Source: Stenotrophomonas maltophilia (GTDB lineage: Bacteria > Pseudomonadota > Gammaproteobacteria > Xanthomonadales > Xanthomonadaceae). Taken from it: a stretch of 64,000 nt of DNA. The notes under the pieces were generated by a model, which was not told the origin of the DNA, did no database searches, and saw only the letters and a program-made list of their open reading frames with translations. The position numbers were made by a program, and so were the translations under genes. The stretch lies in the NCBI GenBank assembly GCA_002387845.1, contig DGLB01000048.1, positions 41,167-105,166 on the forward strand, in the 5' to 3' direction. Below, piece by piece: positions 13,407 through 22,436 of this stretch (positions are counted from its first letter, which is position 1; every line of letters starts with the position of its first letter).

Positions 13407-14762
13407 TCAGTAGCGGCCGTCGAAGGCGAAGATCGGCTTGCGCTGCTGCCAGGCCCCCTGGGTGAAATCCGGGAACTCCAGGGTCTGGAAGCTGTTGGCG
13501 ATGGACTGTTCCGACAGCGGCGTGATCGCGCTCCAGGTCACCGCGTCATAGATGTCGATCGGCATCGGGGCCTTGGCCTTCAGCGCCTCGACGAACGCAT
13601 GGATGACGAACCAGTCCATGCCACCGTGGCCCGCGCTCGCGGCCGTGGCGGCGTTCTGCTTCCACAGCGGGTGTTCGTACTGATCCTGGTAGACCTGGAA
13701 GTCTTCCCATTTGTGCGGCGGGCTGCGGCCTTCAATGTGGATGGACTGGTTGAGGTCCATCCACAGGCCCTTGGTGCCCTGCACGCGGAAGCCCAGCGAG
13801 TACGGGCGCGGCAGCGAGGTATCGTGCTGCAGCAGGATGGTCTCGCCGTTCGCGCACGCCAGCGTGGTGGTGACGATGTCACCGAGCTTGAACTGCACCT
13901 TCGTGCTGGGGTGGGTGGTGCCACCACTCTTGGCCACGGTGTATTCGTGCAGCCCACGTGCCTTGCTGGCGAACGCGTTGATGTGGGTGAAGCGGTTGCC
14001 CCGGTTGATGCCGGTGTACATGGCACACGGACCAATGCCATGGCTGGGGTACAGCTCGCCGTTGCGGCGCACCGAGTGCTCGGTGCGCCAGCGCGCTTCC
14101 GACCAGCCCTTGGGCCCGAACTCCACGCCGCTGTCATAGGGCTGGCTGGGGTCGCCGGAGTTGAACTTCACGCCGCGCAGGTCGTGCTGGTAACCGCCCT
14201 GCAGATGCACCAGCTCGCCGAACAGGCCTTCGCGCACCATCTGCAGCGCGGCCATCACGTCGCGTCGGTAGCAGACGTTTTCCAGCAGCATGTAGGGCGT
14301 TCCGGTCTGCAGCTGGGTGTTGAGCACATCCCAGTGGTCCTGCAGGGTGATCCCGGCCACGACCTCGCAGCCGACCGCCACCTTGGCCTGCATGGCGGCA
14401 ATCGCCATCGGTGCGTGGTATTCCCATGGCGTGGCGATGACCACCCCGTCCAGCCCGCGTTGCTCCAGCAGGCGCTTCCAGGCGTTGACATCACCGTCCT
14501 GCCCGTACGCGGCGGGGGCGGTTTTGCCGGCCTTGGCCACCATGTCCAGGCCACGCTTGAGCATGATCGGCTCGATGTCGCACAGCGCCACGACCTCGAC
14601 GTCGTCGCGCCGTACCAGTTCTTTCAGCAGCACCTGGCCGCGCATGCCGGTACCGATCAGCCCGAGCCTGATCCTGCGATCCTTCGCCCAGGCGGGTGTC
14701 TCCGGCAACAGGCTGGTGGCGGCGAGTGCGGCGCTGGCCGCGATGAATTCCCTACGCTTCAT
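13407..14762 (-). CDS. GH109-like NAD-dependent glycosidase / Gfo-Idh-MocA oxidoreductase (probable alpha-N-acetylgalactosaminidase)
   Basis: 451 residues. The N-terminus (Met-Lys-Arg-Arg-Glu-Phe, then a hydrophobic stretch ending Ala-Trp-Ala) resembles a Tat signal, as in many GH109 enzymes. A Rossmann NAD site follows: Gly-Leu-Ile-Gly-Thr-Gly-Met-Arg-Gly-Gln. Later motifs Tyr-Pro-Ser-His-Gly-Ile-Gly-Pro-Cys and Gly-Ile-Asn-Arg-Gly-Asn-Arg-Phe, plus Gly-His-Gly-Gly-Met-Asp-Trp-Phe, fit family GH109, which releases terminal alpha-GalNAc through an NAD redox mechanism. Its position beside a TonB-dependent receptor and the aga genes supports release of GalNAc in the periplasm. The family assignment is from motif memory; another Gfo/Idh/MocA sugar dehydrogenase is the alternative. 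Confidence 0.78.
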   Translation of the reverse strand: MKRREFIAASAALAATSLLPETPAWAKDRRIRLGLIGTGMRGQVLLKELVRRDDVEVVALCDIEPIMLKRGLDMVAKAGKTAPAAYGQDGDVNAWKRLLEQRGLDGVVIATPWEYHAPMAIAAMQAKVAVGCEVVAGITLQDHWDVLNTQLQTGTPYMLLENVCYRRDVMAALQMVREGLFGELVHLQGGYQHDLRGVKFNSGDPSQPYDSGVEFGPKGWSEARWRTEHSVRRNGELYPSHGIGPCAMYTGINRGNRFTHINAFASKARGLHEYTVAKSGGTTHPSTKVQFKLGDIVTTTLACANGETILLQHDTSLPRPYSLGFRVQGTKGLWMDLNQSIHIEGRSPPHKWEDFQVYQDQYEHPLWKQNAATAASAGHGGMDWFVIHAFVEALKAKAPMPIDIYDAVTWSAITPLSEQSIANSFQTLEFPDFTQGAWQQRKPIFAFDGRY

Positions 14763-14786
14763 GAAACAGTGCTCCGCTGGTAAGGG

Positions 14787-17756
14787 TCAGAACCGATAGC
14801 CGAGCTGCAGACTGTAGCTGCGCCCGTAGATGCTGGCATAGTCACTGGAGTCCCCAAGGAAGCCCTGGGGGTCGTAAAACGGCAGGCGGTTGAACAGGTT
14901 CTTGACCGTGAAACCGAGGGTCCAGTGATCGTCCGGTCGCCAGCCCACGCTCAGGTTGGCGGTCCACCACGACGGCACGCCGCCGCACTGCGCCGGGTTC
15001 ACCGGCAAGCGGCTGGCGGTGCAGGTGTCCGCGTTGTTGTCTTCGGCATCTACCTGGTCATAGGCCCACCGGGTGGTGCCGACATAGTTCACGAACACGC
15101 TGGTGGTGATCTCGCGGTAGGTCCAGTCGGCGTTCAAGGTGGCGCGCAGGCGGGGGTTGCCGTAGTAGCCGATGGTGTTGCCGTAGTACCAGCGCGAGGC
15201 GTCGTCGATGTAGTACTGCTTGCGCCGCGCAATGGTCGCGGCCATCCCGATGTTCAGGCTGCCGAAGTCGCCCAGGCTGAAGCGGCTGCGTGCATCGATG
15301 TCGAATCCATCGACAAGGGTGCGTCCCTGGTTCTTGTACTGTCCCACCACGCTGGACACCGTGCCAACGCTGTACCCGGGCAATGTGCCGGGACACACCA
15401 CGCCGCTGGCCGGGTCGGCGCACATCGCCGCCACCGCCTCGACGTTGGCACGGTCGGCATCGCTGATCGCATTGCGGGTCATCGACTGGATGTCCTCCGG
15501 CTTGCTGTAGTCCGGCGCGGCGATCTCGTTGCGCCGATAGATGAACAAGTAGTCGGCCGACACGCTCAACCAGCTGGCGGGCTCATAGACCAGGCCCAAC
15601 GTGGAGATCTTCGCCTTCTCCGGTTTCAGGTCCTGGTTGGGCTGGGTCATGCGCGCCACGGTGCGGCTGCAGTCGCTGTTGAGCAGCGTGTTGCCGAGAT
15701 CCACGTCACCACGGCGCGCCGATTGCCGCAGCAGATTGGCGATCGCGTTGGTTTCATCGCAGCGCACCTCGTCCTCGAAGCCGCCCAGCTGGGCGAACAC
15801 GCCGCCGGTGCCGGCTTCGGCAAGGCTGGGAGCACGGAAGCCTTCCGAATAGGTGCCGCGCAGCAGCAGCTGTGGCAGCACCTGGTACTTCAACCCGATC
15901 TTCGGGGCCAGGTTGGCGCTGAAGTTGGGGTATTTGTCCACGCGCAGCGCGGCATCCAGCTCCAGCTTGTCCGTGATCGGGGCCACCGTTTCGGCGAACA
16001 GCGCATAGGTATTGCGCTTGCCATCGAACCAGGACCCACCCTGCTGGGTGATCAGGCCGTTGGCAGCGTCTTCGTTGCCGGGGGTGTAGAACGTCTCGCG
16101 GCTGGCGTTGAAGCCAAACGCTGCGCGCATTTCGCCGGCCGGCAGCTGGAACAGCGGGCCTTCAATCTTGCCGTCCAGGGTGTGCAGGCGCGTCCACGAC
16201 TGGATGTCGAAGGTGGGGAAGGCCTCACGGATCAGCGCGGCGTTGGCTTCGTTGATCACCCCGAACTGGTAGGCCGGATTGTCGGAGATGATGACCCGGC
16301 CGGTGCCCGGCTCAATGCGGTAGGGACCGAAGGCGCGCTCGAATCCGTCCAGGTTGACGTTGATGGTCTGGTAGGTCACCGAATGAGTGCCGGCGGTGGC
16401 GAGCGCGGTTTCCCAGTTCCAGTCGCCGATGTCGCCGCGCAGGCCGGCCAGCACCCGGTAGCTCTGGTCGGTATTGCGCTGGCCGAAGTGGCCATCGCCG
16501 ACGTCCTGCAGCAGGTAGTTCAGGCCCACCACCCCACCCATCAACGCTTTCAGCTCGGGGCTGGCATTGTTGTACACGTTGTTGGGGCCAAGGTAGGGCG
16601 TGCGGAACTGATTGACGGTGGTGCCGGTGTTGCGCGAGAACCAGCTGGTCGGGTTTCCGGTTGTGGTGTTGTAGCCATTCGGGGTGCCGGCATTGGCGCG
16701 CAGGTCGATGTCGGTGTACGTCGCCTCGGCGAAGGCTTCGGTGCTGTCACCGAGCAGGAAATGCGAGCTGATGTAGGCGGTGTTGCGCTTGGTTTCCGCG
16801 CCGGAATCGATCTCGCGGTTCATCCAGGTCTCCCAGACGCACCGCGTCCCCGACGCCTCGGCAATGGCGGTGCTGCAGCCGGGAGCCGCTTCCTGGCGGC
16901 GCGCGCCGGTCACCGGGTCGAAGGCGAAATAGGTGCCCGGGTTGAATTCCCCCGGCCGGCTGCCGACGCCCAGGCGCAGGTTGTTGAGGTAGTTCGGGTT
17001 GTTGACGTAATACTGGCTGGGGCGCTTGTCGTAGTAGTCGCTGAGCGGAATGGCGTCGCGGCGGTACAGGTTGACGCTGGCATAGACGTTGTAGCGGTCC
17101 GCATCCAGGTCGCCAAACCCGGCAGTGATGCTGGCCTGGTGTTCGCCATAGGAGTCGATGCGTGAGGAGGTGTCAGTGGTGATGCTGACCTCCGCGCCCT
17201 GGTAATCCCGCTTGGTGATCACATTGATCACACCGGCCACCGCGTCGGTGCCGTAGACCGCCGAGGCACCGTCGGTCAGCACTTCCATGCGTTCAATCGC
17301 GGCGGCCGGGATGGCATCGATGTTGACGAACTGGGTCTGGAAGCCGGCGGGCGCGCCGTAGTACGACAGGCGACGGCCATTGAGCAGCACCAGGGTGCCC
17401 TGCGCGCCCAGTCCACGCAGGTTCGCCTGCGAGGCCCCGTCGGAACCGGTGAACAGCGAACGCGAATCCTGCTGGGCCGGCCGCGCGGCGGGCAGGTTGT
17501 CGAGCACCTGCAGCAGGGTGCGCGCGCCCATGTTCTCGATGTCCTGCTTGCGGATCACCTGCACCGGCGAGCTGGTCTCCACGTCCGAGCGGCGAATGTT
17601 GGAGCCCGTCACCTGGACCCGGCTCAGTTCGGTGGTGCGTTCGTCGGGGGGGCTGTCCTGGGCGAAAGCAGGCAGGGTGCCGATCAGGGCAATGCCCAGC
17701 GCCAGCGATAACCGGGTGGCGGGGATGCAGCGTTGGCGATGGCGTACGTTCAACAT
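14787..17756 (-). CDS. TonB-dependent receptor, probably for GalNAc-containing glycans
   Basis: 989 residues with a signal peptide (ending Pro-Ala-Phe-Ala-Gln near 35), a plug domain (Arg-Val-Gln-Val-Thr-Gly-Ser-Asn-Ile-Arg-Arg, then Val-Leu-Leu-Asn-Gly-Arg-Arg and Gly-Ala-Ser-Ala-Val-Tyr-Gly-Thr-Asp-Ala-Val-Ala-Gly-Val) and a long 22-strand barrel ending in Leu-Gln-Leu-Gly-Tyr-Arg-Phe, the C-terminal Phe expected for outer-membrane insertion. It imports substrates too large for porins using TonB energy. The start at 17756 has GAGGAG upstream. Immediately upstream of the GH109-like gene on the same strand, so the two probably form one transcript. Substrate is inferred from context. Confidence 0.92.
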   Translation of the reverse strand: MLNVRHRQRCIPATRLSLALGIALIGTLPAFAQDSPPDERTTELSRVQVTGSNIRRSDVETSSPVQVIRKQDIENMGARTLLQVLDNLPAARPAQQDSRSLFTGSDGASQANLRGLGAQGTLVLLNGRRLSYYGAPAGFQTQFVNIDAIPAAAIERMEVLTDGASAVYGTDAVAGVINVITKRDYQGAEVSITTDTSSRIDSYGEHQASITAGFGDLDADRYNVYASVNLYRRDAIPLSDYYDKRPSQYYVNNPNYLNNLRLGVGSRPGEFNPGTYFAFDPVTGARRQEAAPGCSTAIAEASGTRCVWETWMNREIDSGAETKRNTAYISSHFLLGDSTEAFAEATYTDIDLRANAGTPNGYNTTTGNPTSWFSRNTGTTVNQFRTPYLGPNNVYNNASPELKALMGGVVGLNYLLQDVGDGHFGQRNTDQSYRVLAGLRGDIGDWNWETALATAGTHSVTYQTINVNLDGFERAFGPYRIEPGTGRVIISDNPAYQFGVINEANAALIREAFPTFDIQSWTRLHTLDGKIEGPLFQLPAGEMRAAFGFNASRETFYTPGNEDAANGLITQQGGSWFDGKRNTYALFAETVAPITDKLELDAALRVDKYPNFSANLAPKIGLKYQVLPQLLLRGTYSEGFRAPSLAEAGTGGVFAQLGGFEDEVRCDETNAIANLLRQSARRGDVDLGNTLLNSDCSRTVARMTQPNQDLKPEKAKISTLGLVYEPASWLSVSADYLFIYRRNEIAAPDYSKPEDIQSMTRNAISDADRANVEAVAAMCADPASGVVCPGTLPGYSVGTVSSVVGQYKNQGRTLVDGFDIDARSRFSLGDFGSLNIGMAATIARRKQYYIDDASRWYYGNTIGYYGNPRLRATLNADWTYREITTSVFVNYVGTTRWAYDQVDAEDNNADTCTASRLPVNPAQCGGVPSWWTANLSVGWRPDDHWTLGFTVKNLFNRLPFYDPQGFLGDSSDYASIYGRSYSLQLGYRF

Positions 17757-18169
17757 CTTGGCTCCTCGTGCGGTCCGCAGCGTGGGGCTGCCTGGGTGGT
17801 TTGTTCCGGCAACAGTTGCCCGCACCGCAGCCGCGCAGGCTGCAGACGGAAAACGGTGAGGTGGATGAGAAAACGGGGAAGCGCTCCCTGCGGCCGACTC
17901 TAGGTCAGCGTCTCGAAAGATGTCAACAAATGGAAAGTAAAAAGAAGGAGTTTTTTACGACAAACGAAAGATGATGCAAAGCACCACTTTCTAAACGTCT
18001 TATGAATACGCGCTTTTTCCCTTTCGCCACCTGCGGATACGCAAGCAATAAGCGGCAGGGTGCGTCATTCAATTCGAAAACTGTGACCGACAGATCTTAT
18101 TTAAATCTTTCGATAATTGACATTTCGAAAGAAAACACAGAAGGTAATTCCGTCCAACAGGAAGTCCCC
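17757..18169. promoter_or_regulatory. Divergent control region with clustered GAAAG/CTTTC boxes (candidate AgaR operators)
   Basis: This 413-base region lies between the divergent receptor and agaS genes and is AT-richer than its surroundings. GAAAG occurs at 17915-17919, 17933-17937, 17966-17970 and 18127-18131; CTTTC occurs at 17987-17991, 18021-18025 and 18107-18111. The pair CTTTCG (18107-18112) and CGAAAG (18126-18131) forms an inverted repeat with a 13-base spacer. E. coli AgaR, also DeoR-family, is known to recognise CTTTC-type repeats, so these are plausible binding sites for the DeoR-family regulator encoded four genes downstream. Confidence 0.55.
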
Positions 18170-19327
18170 ATGGAACTGCCCCCGCTCTTCGACCTTGCCG
18201 CCTGGCAGTCCCGTGGCGGTGCCCACACTGCCGAGGAAATCGCACAGCAACCGGCGCTGTGGACTGCCGTAGCCGACCTGTTGGAGGCCGCCCAGCCCAC
18301 GCTGGAAGCCTTCCTGGGTTCGGCCCTGACGCACACGGAACAGCGGGTGATCTTCACCGGTGCCGGTAGCTCAGGCTTCATTGCCGAGATGGTTGCTGAC
18401 GCGATCAACGCGCAATGGCCGGCCGACATCCGTGCCGTTCACACCACCAGCCTGCTCACCCACCCCCAGCTGTACCTGAAGGCCGACCGCCCCACCCTGC
18501 TGGTCAGCTTCGGCCGGAGTGGCTCCAGCCCGGAAAGCGTGGCCGTGGTCGAGCAGGTGAAGGCGTCCGTGCCGCAGGCGCGCTTCCTGCACATCACCTG
18601 CAATGCCAACGGCGCGCTGGCCCAGCATGGCAGCGGCAGGCAGGACACCTGCTCGCTGCTGATGCCGGCGGCCAGTTGCGACCGCGCCTTCGCCATGACC
18701 AGCAGCCTCAGCTGCATGCTGCTGGCGGCCATGGCGGTGTTTGATCGCGCGCCCTGGGCAGAACGCACGGCGCGGCTGCGCACCTTGGCCGAACACGGCC
18801 GCGCTGCCCTGCAGCAGTGGGATACGGCGATCGCGGCGCTGGCGCAGTGGCCGTGTGCACGGGTCATCTACCTGGGCAGCGGCCCGCTGGAAGCCAGCGC
18901 GCGCGAAGCGGCCCTGAAGGTGCTGGAACTGACCGCCGGGCGGGTACTGGCGCTGTCCAATACACCGCTGGGCTTCCGCCACGGTCCCAAATCCACGCTT
19001 GATGGCGACACCCTGGTGGTGATGCTGCGCAGCGCACAGCCCCTGGCCCGCCGCTACGAGCAGGACCTGCTGGACGAACTGCGTGGCGACGGCATCGCCG
19101 GAAGGGTCATTTCCGTCGGCCCATCCAGCGCAGACCGTGCCGAAGGCGACTTTGCACTCGATGTCCCCGATTTTTCCGATAGCTGGCTGGCTCCGCTGTG
19201 GCTGCTGATGGCTCAGGGCTATGCGCTGCAGCGCTCGGCCGCGATGGGATACACCCCGGACAACCCCTTCCCCGACGGCACGGTCAACCGCGTGGTACAG
19301 GGTGTGACCATTCATTCCCACGGCTGA
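18170..19327 (+). CDS. agaS: AgaS family sugar isomerase/deaminase (galactosamine-6-phosphate)
   Basis: 385 residues with two SIS sugar-phosphate domains: first with Phe-Thr-Gly-Ala-Gly-Ser-Ser-Gly-Phe, second with Tyr-Leu-Gly-Ser-Gly-Pro-Leu-Glu-Ala followed by Glu-Ala-Ala-Leu-Lys-Val-Leu-Glu-Leu-Thr. AgaS converts galactosamine-6-phosphate to tagatose-6-phosphate and ammonia in the cytoplasm. The start at 18170 has AGGA 7 bases upstream; the in-frame extension to 18002 is promoter DNA with atypical composition. First gene of a plus-strand operon with the kinase, aldolase subunit, regulator and transporter. Confidence 0.9.
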   Translation: MELPPLFDLAAWQSRGGAHTAEEIAQQPALWTAVADLLEAAQPTLEAFLGSALTHTEQRVIFTGAGSSGFIAEMVADAINAQWPADIRAVHTTSLLTHPQLYLKADRPTLLVSFGRSGSSPESVAVVEQVKASVPQARFLHITCNANGALAQHGSGRQDTCSLLMPAASCDRAFAMTSSLSCMLLAAMAVFDRAPWAERTARLRTLAEHGRAALQQWDTAIAALAQWPCARVIYLGSGPLEASAREAALKVLELTAGRVLALSNTPLGFRHGPKSTLDGDTLVVMLRSAQPLARRYEQDLLDELRGDGIAGRVISVGPSSADRAEGDFALDVPDFSDSWLAPLWLLMAQGYALQRSAAMGYTPDNPFPDGTVNRVVQGVTIHSHG

Positions 19328-19340
19328 GCGGAATCCGCAC

Positions 19341-20267
19341 ATGCAGACCTGGTACGGCATCGACATCGGCGGCACCAAGATTGAACTGGCGGCCTGCGAC
19401 GCGCACGGCACGGTCCAGCACCGCCAGCGCGTGGCCACGCCGTGCCATGACTACGCCGCGTTCCTGGACAGCGTGACCACGCTGGTGGCCCAGGCCGACC
19501 AGACACTGGGCACGGCCAGCCAGGCCATCGGCCTGGCGCTGCCCGGGGTACGCGACGCCGACAGCGGGCGCCAGCTCAGCGCCAACGTGCCGGCGCTGAC
19601 CGGGCGCACGGTGGGCGCGGATCTGCAGGCGCGCCTGCAGCGTCCATTGGCGCTGGGCAACGACCTGCAATGCTTTGCACTGTCCGAAGCGCAGGGCGGC
19701 GCGGCCGAAGGCTACCCGAGCATGTTCGGGGTGATTCTCGGCACCGGTGCCGGCGGCGGCTACTGCAAGGACGGCCGGCTGGTGGCCGGCAACAACGGCA
19801 TGGCCGGCGAATGGGGCCACTGGAGCCTGCCCGCCACCCTGCAGCTGCGCCATGACCTGCCCTTGCTCGACTGTGGCTGTGGGCTGCGCGGCTGCCTGGA
19901 GCGCTACGTGTCCGGCAGTGGGCTGGCGCTGATCCATGCCCGCCAGGGCGGTGATGCGCTCGACGCGCAGCAGGTGGTGGAGCGCGCCAACGGCGGCGAT
20001 GCCATCGCCCAGCGCGCGCTGGGCATCCACCGTGATCTGCTCGGTTACTGCTTCGCCAGCCTGATCCTGGCGCTGGATCCGCACGTCATCGTGCTGGGCG
20101 GCGGGTTGTCCAAGCTGGAACCCCTGTATCGCGACCTGCCTGCCGCCATCGCCCCTTATCTGTTTGCCGGCGTGCGCGTGCCACCGATCCTGCCGCCGGT
20201 GTTCGGCGATGCGGGCGGCGCGCGTGGCGCGGCCCTGCTGGCCTGCCAGCAGCACCCTGCGCGCTGA
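19341..20267 (+). CDS. ROK-family sugar kinase, probably GalNAc kinase (AgaK-like)
   Basis: 308 residues. The ATP loop Asp-Ile-Gly-Gly-Thr-Lys is at residues 8-13; Leu-Gly-Asn-Asp carries the catalytic Asp; Gly-Glu-Trp-Gly-His and the Cys-Gly-Cys-Gly-Leu-Arg-Gly-Cys-Leu-Glu zinc motif are typical of ROK hexosamine kinases. In this operon the likely reaction is ATP-dependent phosphorylation of imported GalNAc at position 6. A GlcNAc or mannosamine kinase would look similar; substrate is inferred from the neighbours. Starts 13 bases after agaS. Confidence 0.85.
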   Translation: MQTWYGIDIGGTKIELAACDAHGTVQHRQRVATPCHDYAAFLDSVTTLVAQADQTLGTASQAIGLALPGVRDADSGRQLSANVPALTGRTVGADLQARLQRPLALGNDLQCFALSEAQGGAAEGYPSMFGVILGTGAGGGYCKDGRLVAGNNGMAGEWGHWSLPATLQLRHDLPLLDCGCGLRGCLERYVSGSGLALIHARQGGDALDAQQVVERANGGDAIAQRALGIHRDLLGYCFASLILALDPHVIVLGGGLSKLEPLYRDLPAAIAPYLFAGVRVPPILPPVFGDAGGARGAALLACQQHPAR

Positions 20268-20304
20268 TCCGCGCGCGTTGCTTCCGTCACCCTGGAGAAC
20301 CGCC

Positions 20305-21624
20305 ATGTCCGCCGTGCACGCCTTGATTGCCGCCCATCGCCAGGGCCAGCCGGTCGGGCTGTACAGCGTCTGCTGCAGCAATGAGCAGGTGCTGCGGGCC
20401 GCGATGCAGGTGGCGCAGCGCTACCAAACCCTGCTGCTGATCGAGGCGACGTCCAACCAGGTGGATCAGTTCGGCGGTTACACCGGCATGACCCCGGTGC
20501 AGTACCGCGACTATGTGCATGCGCTGGCAGACGAACAGGGCTTCCCGCGCGAACGGCTGGTACTGGGCGGTGATCACCTCGGTCCGAATGCCTGGCAGAA
20601 GGGGCCTGCCGACGCAGCCATGGCGCATGCACGCGCGCTCATCGCCGCCTACGTGGCCGCCGGTTTCCACAAGATCCATCTGGACTGCAGCATGTCCTGC
20701 GCCGATGACCCGATTCCCTTGCCCGATGCAACGGTCGCGACGCGCTCGGCGGAACTGGCGCGGGTCGCCGAGCGCACCGCCGCCGAACACCGACTGCCCC
20801 CGCCGGTGTACGTGATCGGCACCGAAGTGCCGGTGCCGGGCGGCGAAGCCTCGCTTGAGAGCGGTCTTGCCGTCACCACGCCGGAGGCGGCGGCCACCAC
20901 CCTGGCCATCCACCGCCACGCATTCTCCACGCCCGACCTGCTGCCGGCCTGGGAGCGGGTGCTGGCGATGGTGGTGCAGCCCGGGGTGGATTTCGACCAC
21001 AGCAGCGTGCATTACTACGCCCCCGACAAAGCCAAGGCGCTGTCGGCGTTCGTCGAGGCGCAGCCGCGCATCGTGTTCGAGGCCCATTCCACCGACTATC
21101 AGACCGAAGCCGGGCTGCACGCCCTGGTGCGCGATCATTTCGCCATTCTCAAGGTCGGCCCGGCCGCGACCCATGCATTCCGCGAGGCCGTGTTCGCCTT
21201 GGCGATGATCGAGAACGAGCTGCTGCCGGCGGCGCAGTGCTCGCAGCTGATCGCGGTGCTGGACCGCGTCATGTGCGAGAAGCCGGGCTACTGGCGCAGC
21301 TACTACACCGGCACCGCGGCGGAACAGCAGCGGCTGCGCCGCTACTCACTCAGCGACCGCAGCCGCTATTACTGGGGTGAGCCGGCCGTGCAGGTTGCGC
21401 TGGCCACGCTGGTGGACAACCTCACCCGGCAGCGCCCGCCGCTGATGCTGCTGAGCCAGTTCCTGCCGGAACAGCGTGCTGCGGTACAGGCCGGCACGCT
21501 CAGCAACGCACCGCTCGCCCTGATCCAGCACAAGGTGGCGTTGCGGCTGGCCGAGTACGCCCGCGCCTGCGGTGCACAAGGCCCATTCGAAACCTTATCG
21601 GCAACCGGGCTTTCGGAAGAGTAA
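20305..21624 (+). CDS. D-tagatose-bisphosphate aldolase, class II, non-catalytic subunit (AgaZ/KbaZ/GatZ family)
   Basis: 439 residues, the family's normal length. Signature stretches: Gly-Leu-Tyr-Ser-Val-Cys-Cys-Ser-Asn near 15-25, Leu-Leu-Ile-Glu-Ala-Thr-Ser-Asn-Gln-Val, Leu-Gly-Gly-Asp-His-Leu-Gly-Pro-Asn and Lys-Ile-His-Leu-Asp-Cys-Ser-Met. In enterobacteria the family stabilises and activates the KbaY/GatY aldolase that splits tagatose-1,6-bisphosphate; in several GalNAc pathways it may itself act at this step. No KbaY/GatY partner and no separate tagatose-6-phosphate kinase is encoded here. Start chosen at the ATG with GGAG upstream, 37 bases after the kinase. Confidence 0.9.
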   Translation: MSAVHALIAAHRQGQPVGLYSVCCSNEQVLRAAMQVAQRYQTLLLIEATSNQVDQFGGYTGMTPVQYRDYVHALADEQGFPRERLVLGGDHLGPNAWQKGPADAAMAHARALIAAYVAAGFHKIHLDCSMSCADDPIPLPDATVATRSAELARVAERTAAEHRLPPPVYVIGTEVPVPGGEASLESGLAVTTPEAAATTLAIHRHAFSTPDLLPAWERVLAMVVQPGVDFDHSSVHYYAPDKAKALSAFVEAQPRIVFEAHSTDYQTEAGLHALVRDHFAILKVGPAATHAFREAVFALAMIENELLPAAQCSQLIAVLDRVMCEKPGYWRSYYTGTAAEQQRLRRYSLSDRSRYYWGEPAVQVALATLVDNLTRQRPPLMLLSQFLPEQRAAVQAGTLSNAPLALIQHKVALRLAEYARACGAQGPFETLSATGLSEE

Positions 21625-21659
21625 GCTTCGGCTTTCCTTCTGAAAGGGACTTCACGACC

Positions 21660-22436
21660 ATGCGAAACACCCGGCAGCGGCGCCAACAGATCATGCAGAT
21701 GCTGGTGGAGCACGGCAGTGTCCAGGTCAGCGAACTGGTGGAGCGTTTCGGGGTGTCCGCGGTGACCATCCGCACCGACCTCACCCACGTCGAAGCACAG
21801 GGCCTGGCCACCCGTACCCACGGCGGTGCCACCTTGATGCGCACCCCGCCGCTGGAGCAGGACATCCATGAGAAGGACACGCTCAATCTGCCACTGAAGG
21901 ACAGCATCGGCGCGCATGCCGCGCAGCAGGTGCGCCCCGGCGACAACATCATCATCGACTCCGGGTCCACCACCATGACCCTGGCGCGCCACTTACGTGC
22001 GCACCGCGACGTGACGGTGATGACCAACGGCCTGAACATCGCCTGGGAACTGGCCAACGCACCCGGCGTGGAACTGCTGCTCACCGGTGGCCTGCTGCGC
22101 AAGCAGTCATTGTCGCTGCAGGGCAGCCAGGCCGAAGCCAGCCTCAACACCTACAGTTTCGACACCCTGTTCCTGGGCGTGGATGGCCTGGACCTGCAGT
22201 TTGGTCTGACCACCCATCATGAAGCCGAAGCCAGCCTCAACCACCGCATGGTGGAGCGGGCACGGCGGGTGGTGGTGCTGACCGACGCGTCCAAGTTCGG
22301 ACGGGTCAGCCTGCATCGCATCGCGCGACTGGAACAGGTCCATACCATCATCACCGACGCCAGCATTGACGCCGAGTATCTGGAAGGGCTGCAACGGCTG
22401 GGCATCGAAGTGATCATCGCCGAGACCCCTGCATGA
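21660..22436 (+). CDS. DeoR/GlpR-family transcriptional regulator (AgaR-like)
   Basis: 258 residues. The N-terminal DeoR helix-turn-helix (about 3-58) contains Val-Ser-Glu-Leu-Val-Glu-Arg-Phe-Gly-Val-Ser-Ala-Val-Thr-Ile-Arg. The sugar-phosphate sensor domain has Asp-Ser-Gly-Ser-Thr-Thr-Met (lining the phosphate), Met-Thr-Asn-Gly-Leu-Asn and Gly-Val-Asp-Gly-Leu. DeoR proteins usually repress sugar operons until the phosphorylated intermediate binds. It probably acts on the GAAAG/CTTTC boxes upstream of agaS. Its stop overlaps the transporter start (ATGA). Confidence 0.9.
   Translation: MRNTRQRRQQIMQMLVEHGSVQVSELVERFGVSAVTIRTDLTHVEAQGLATRTHGGATLMRTPPLEQDIHEKDTLNLPLKDSIGAHAAQQVRPGDNIIIDSGSTTMTLARHLRAHRDVTVMTNGLNIAWELANAPGVELLLTGGLLRKQSLSLQGSQAEASLNTYSFDTLFLGVDGLDLQFGLTTHHEAEASLNHRMVERARRVVVLTDASKFGRVSLHRIARLEQVHTIITDASIDAEYLEGLQRLGIEVIIAETPA

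Noticed and set aside
13119..14783. 554-codon open frame crossing the LysE end, a SMAG dimer and the GH109-like gene
   Set aside because: It runs through repeats and opposite a convincing gene; no start signal.
14925..17165. 746-codon open frame on the plus strand opposite the TonB-dependent receptor
   Set aside because: It is the antisense shadow of a long GC-rich gene; no ribosome site and no recognisable domain, whereas the minus strand encodes a full receptor.
18002..18169. In-frame 56-codon N-terminal extension of agaS
   Set aside because: The extension lies in an AT-rich regulatory region and lacks typical codon use; the ATG at 18170 has a ribosome site and gives the family length.
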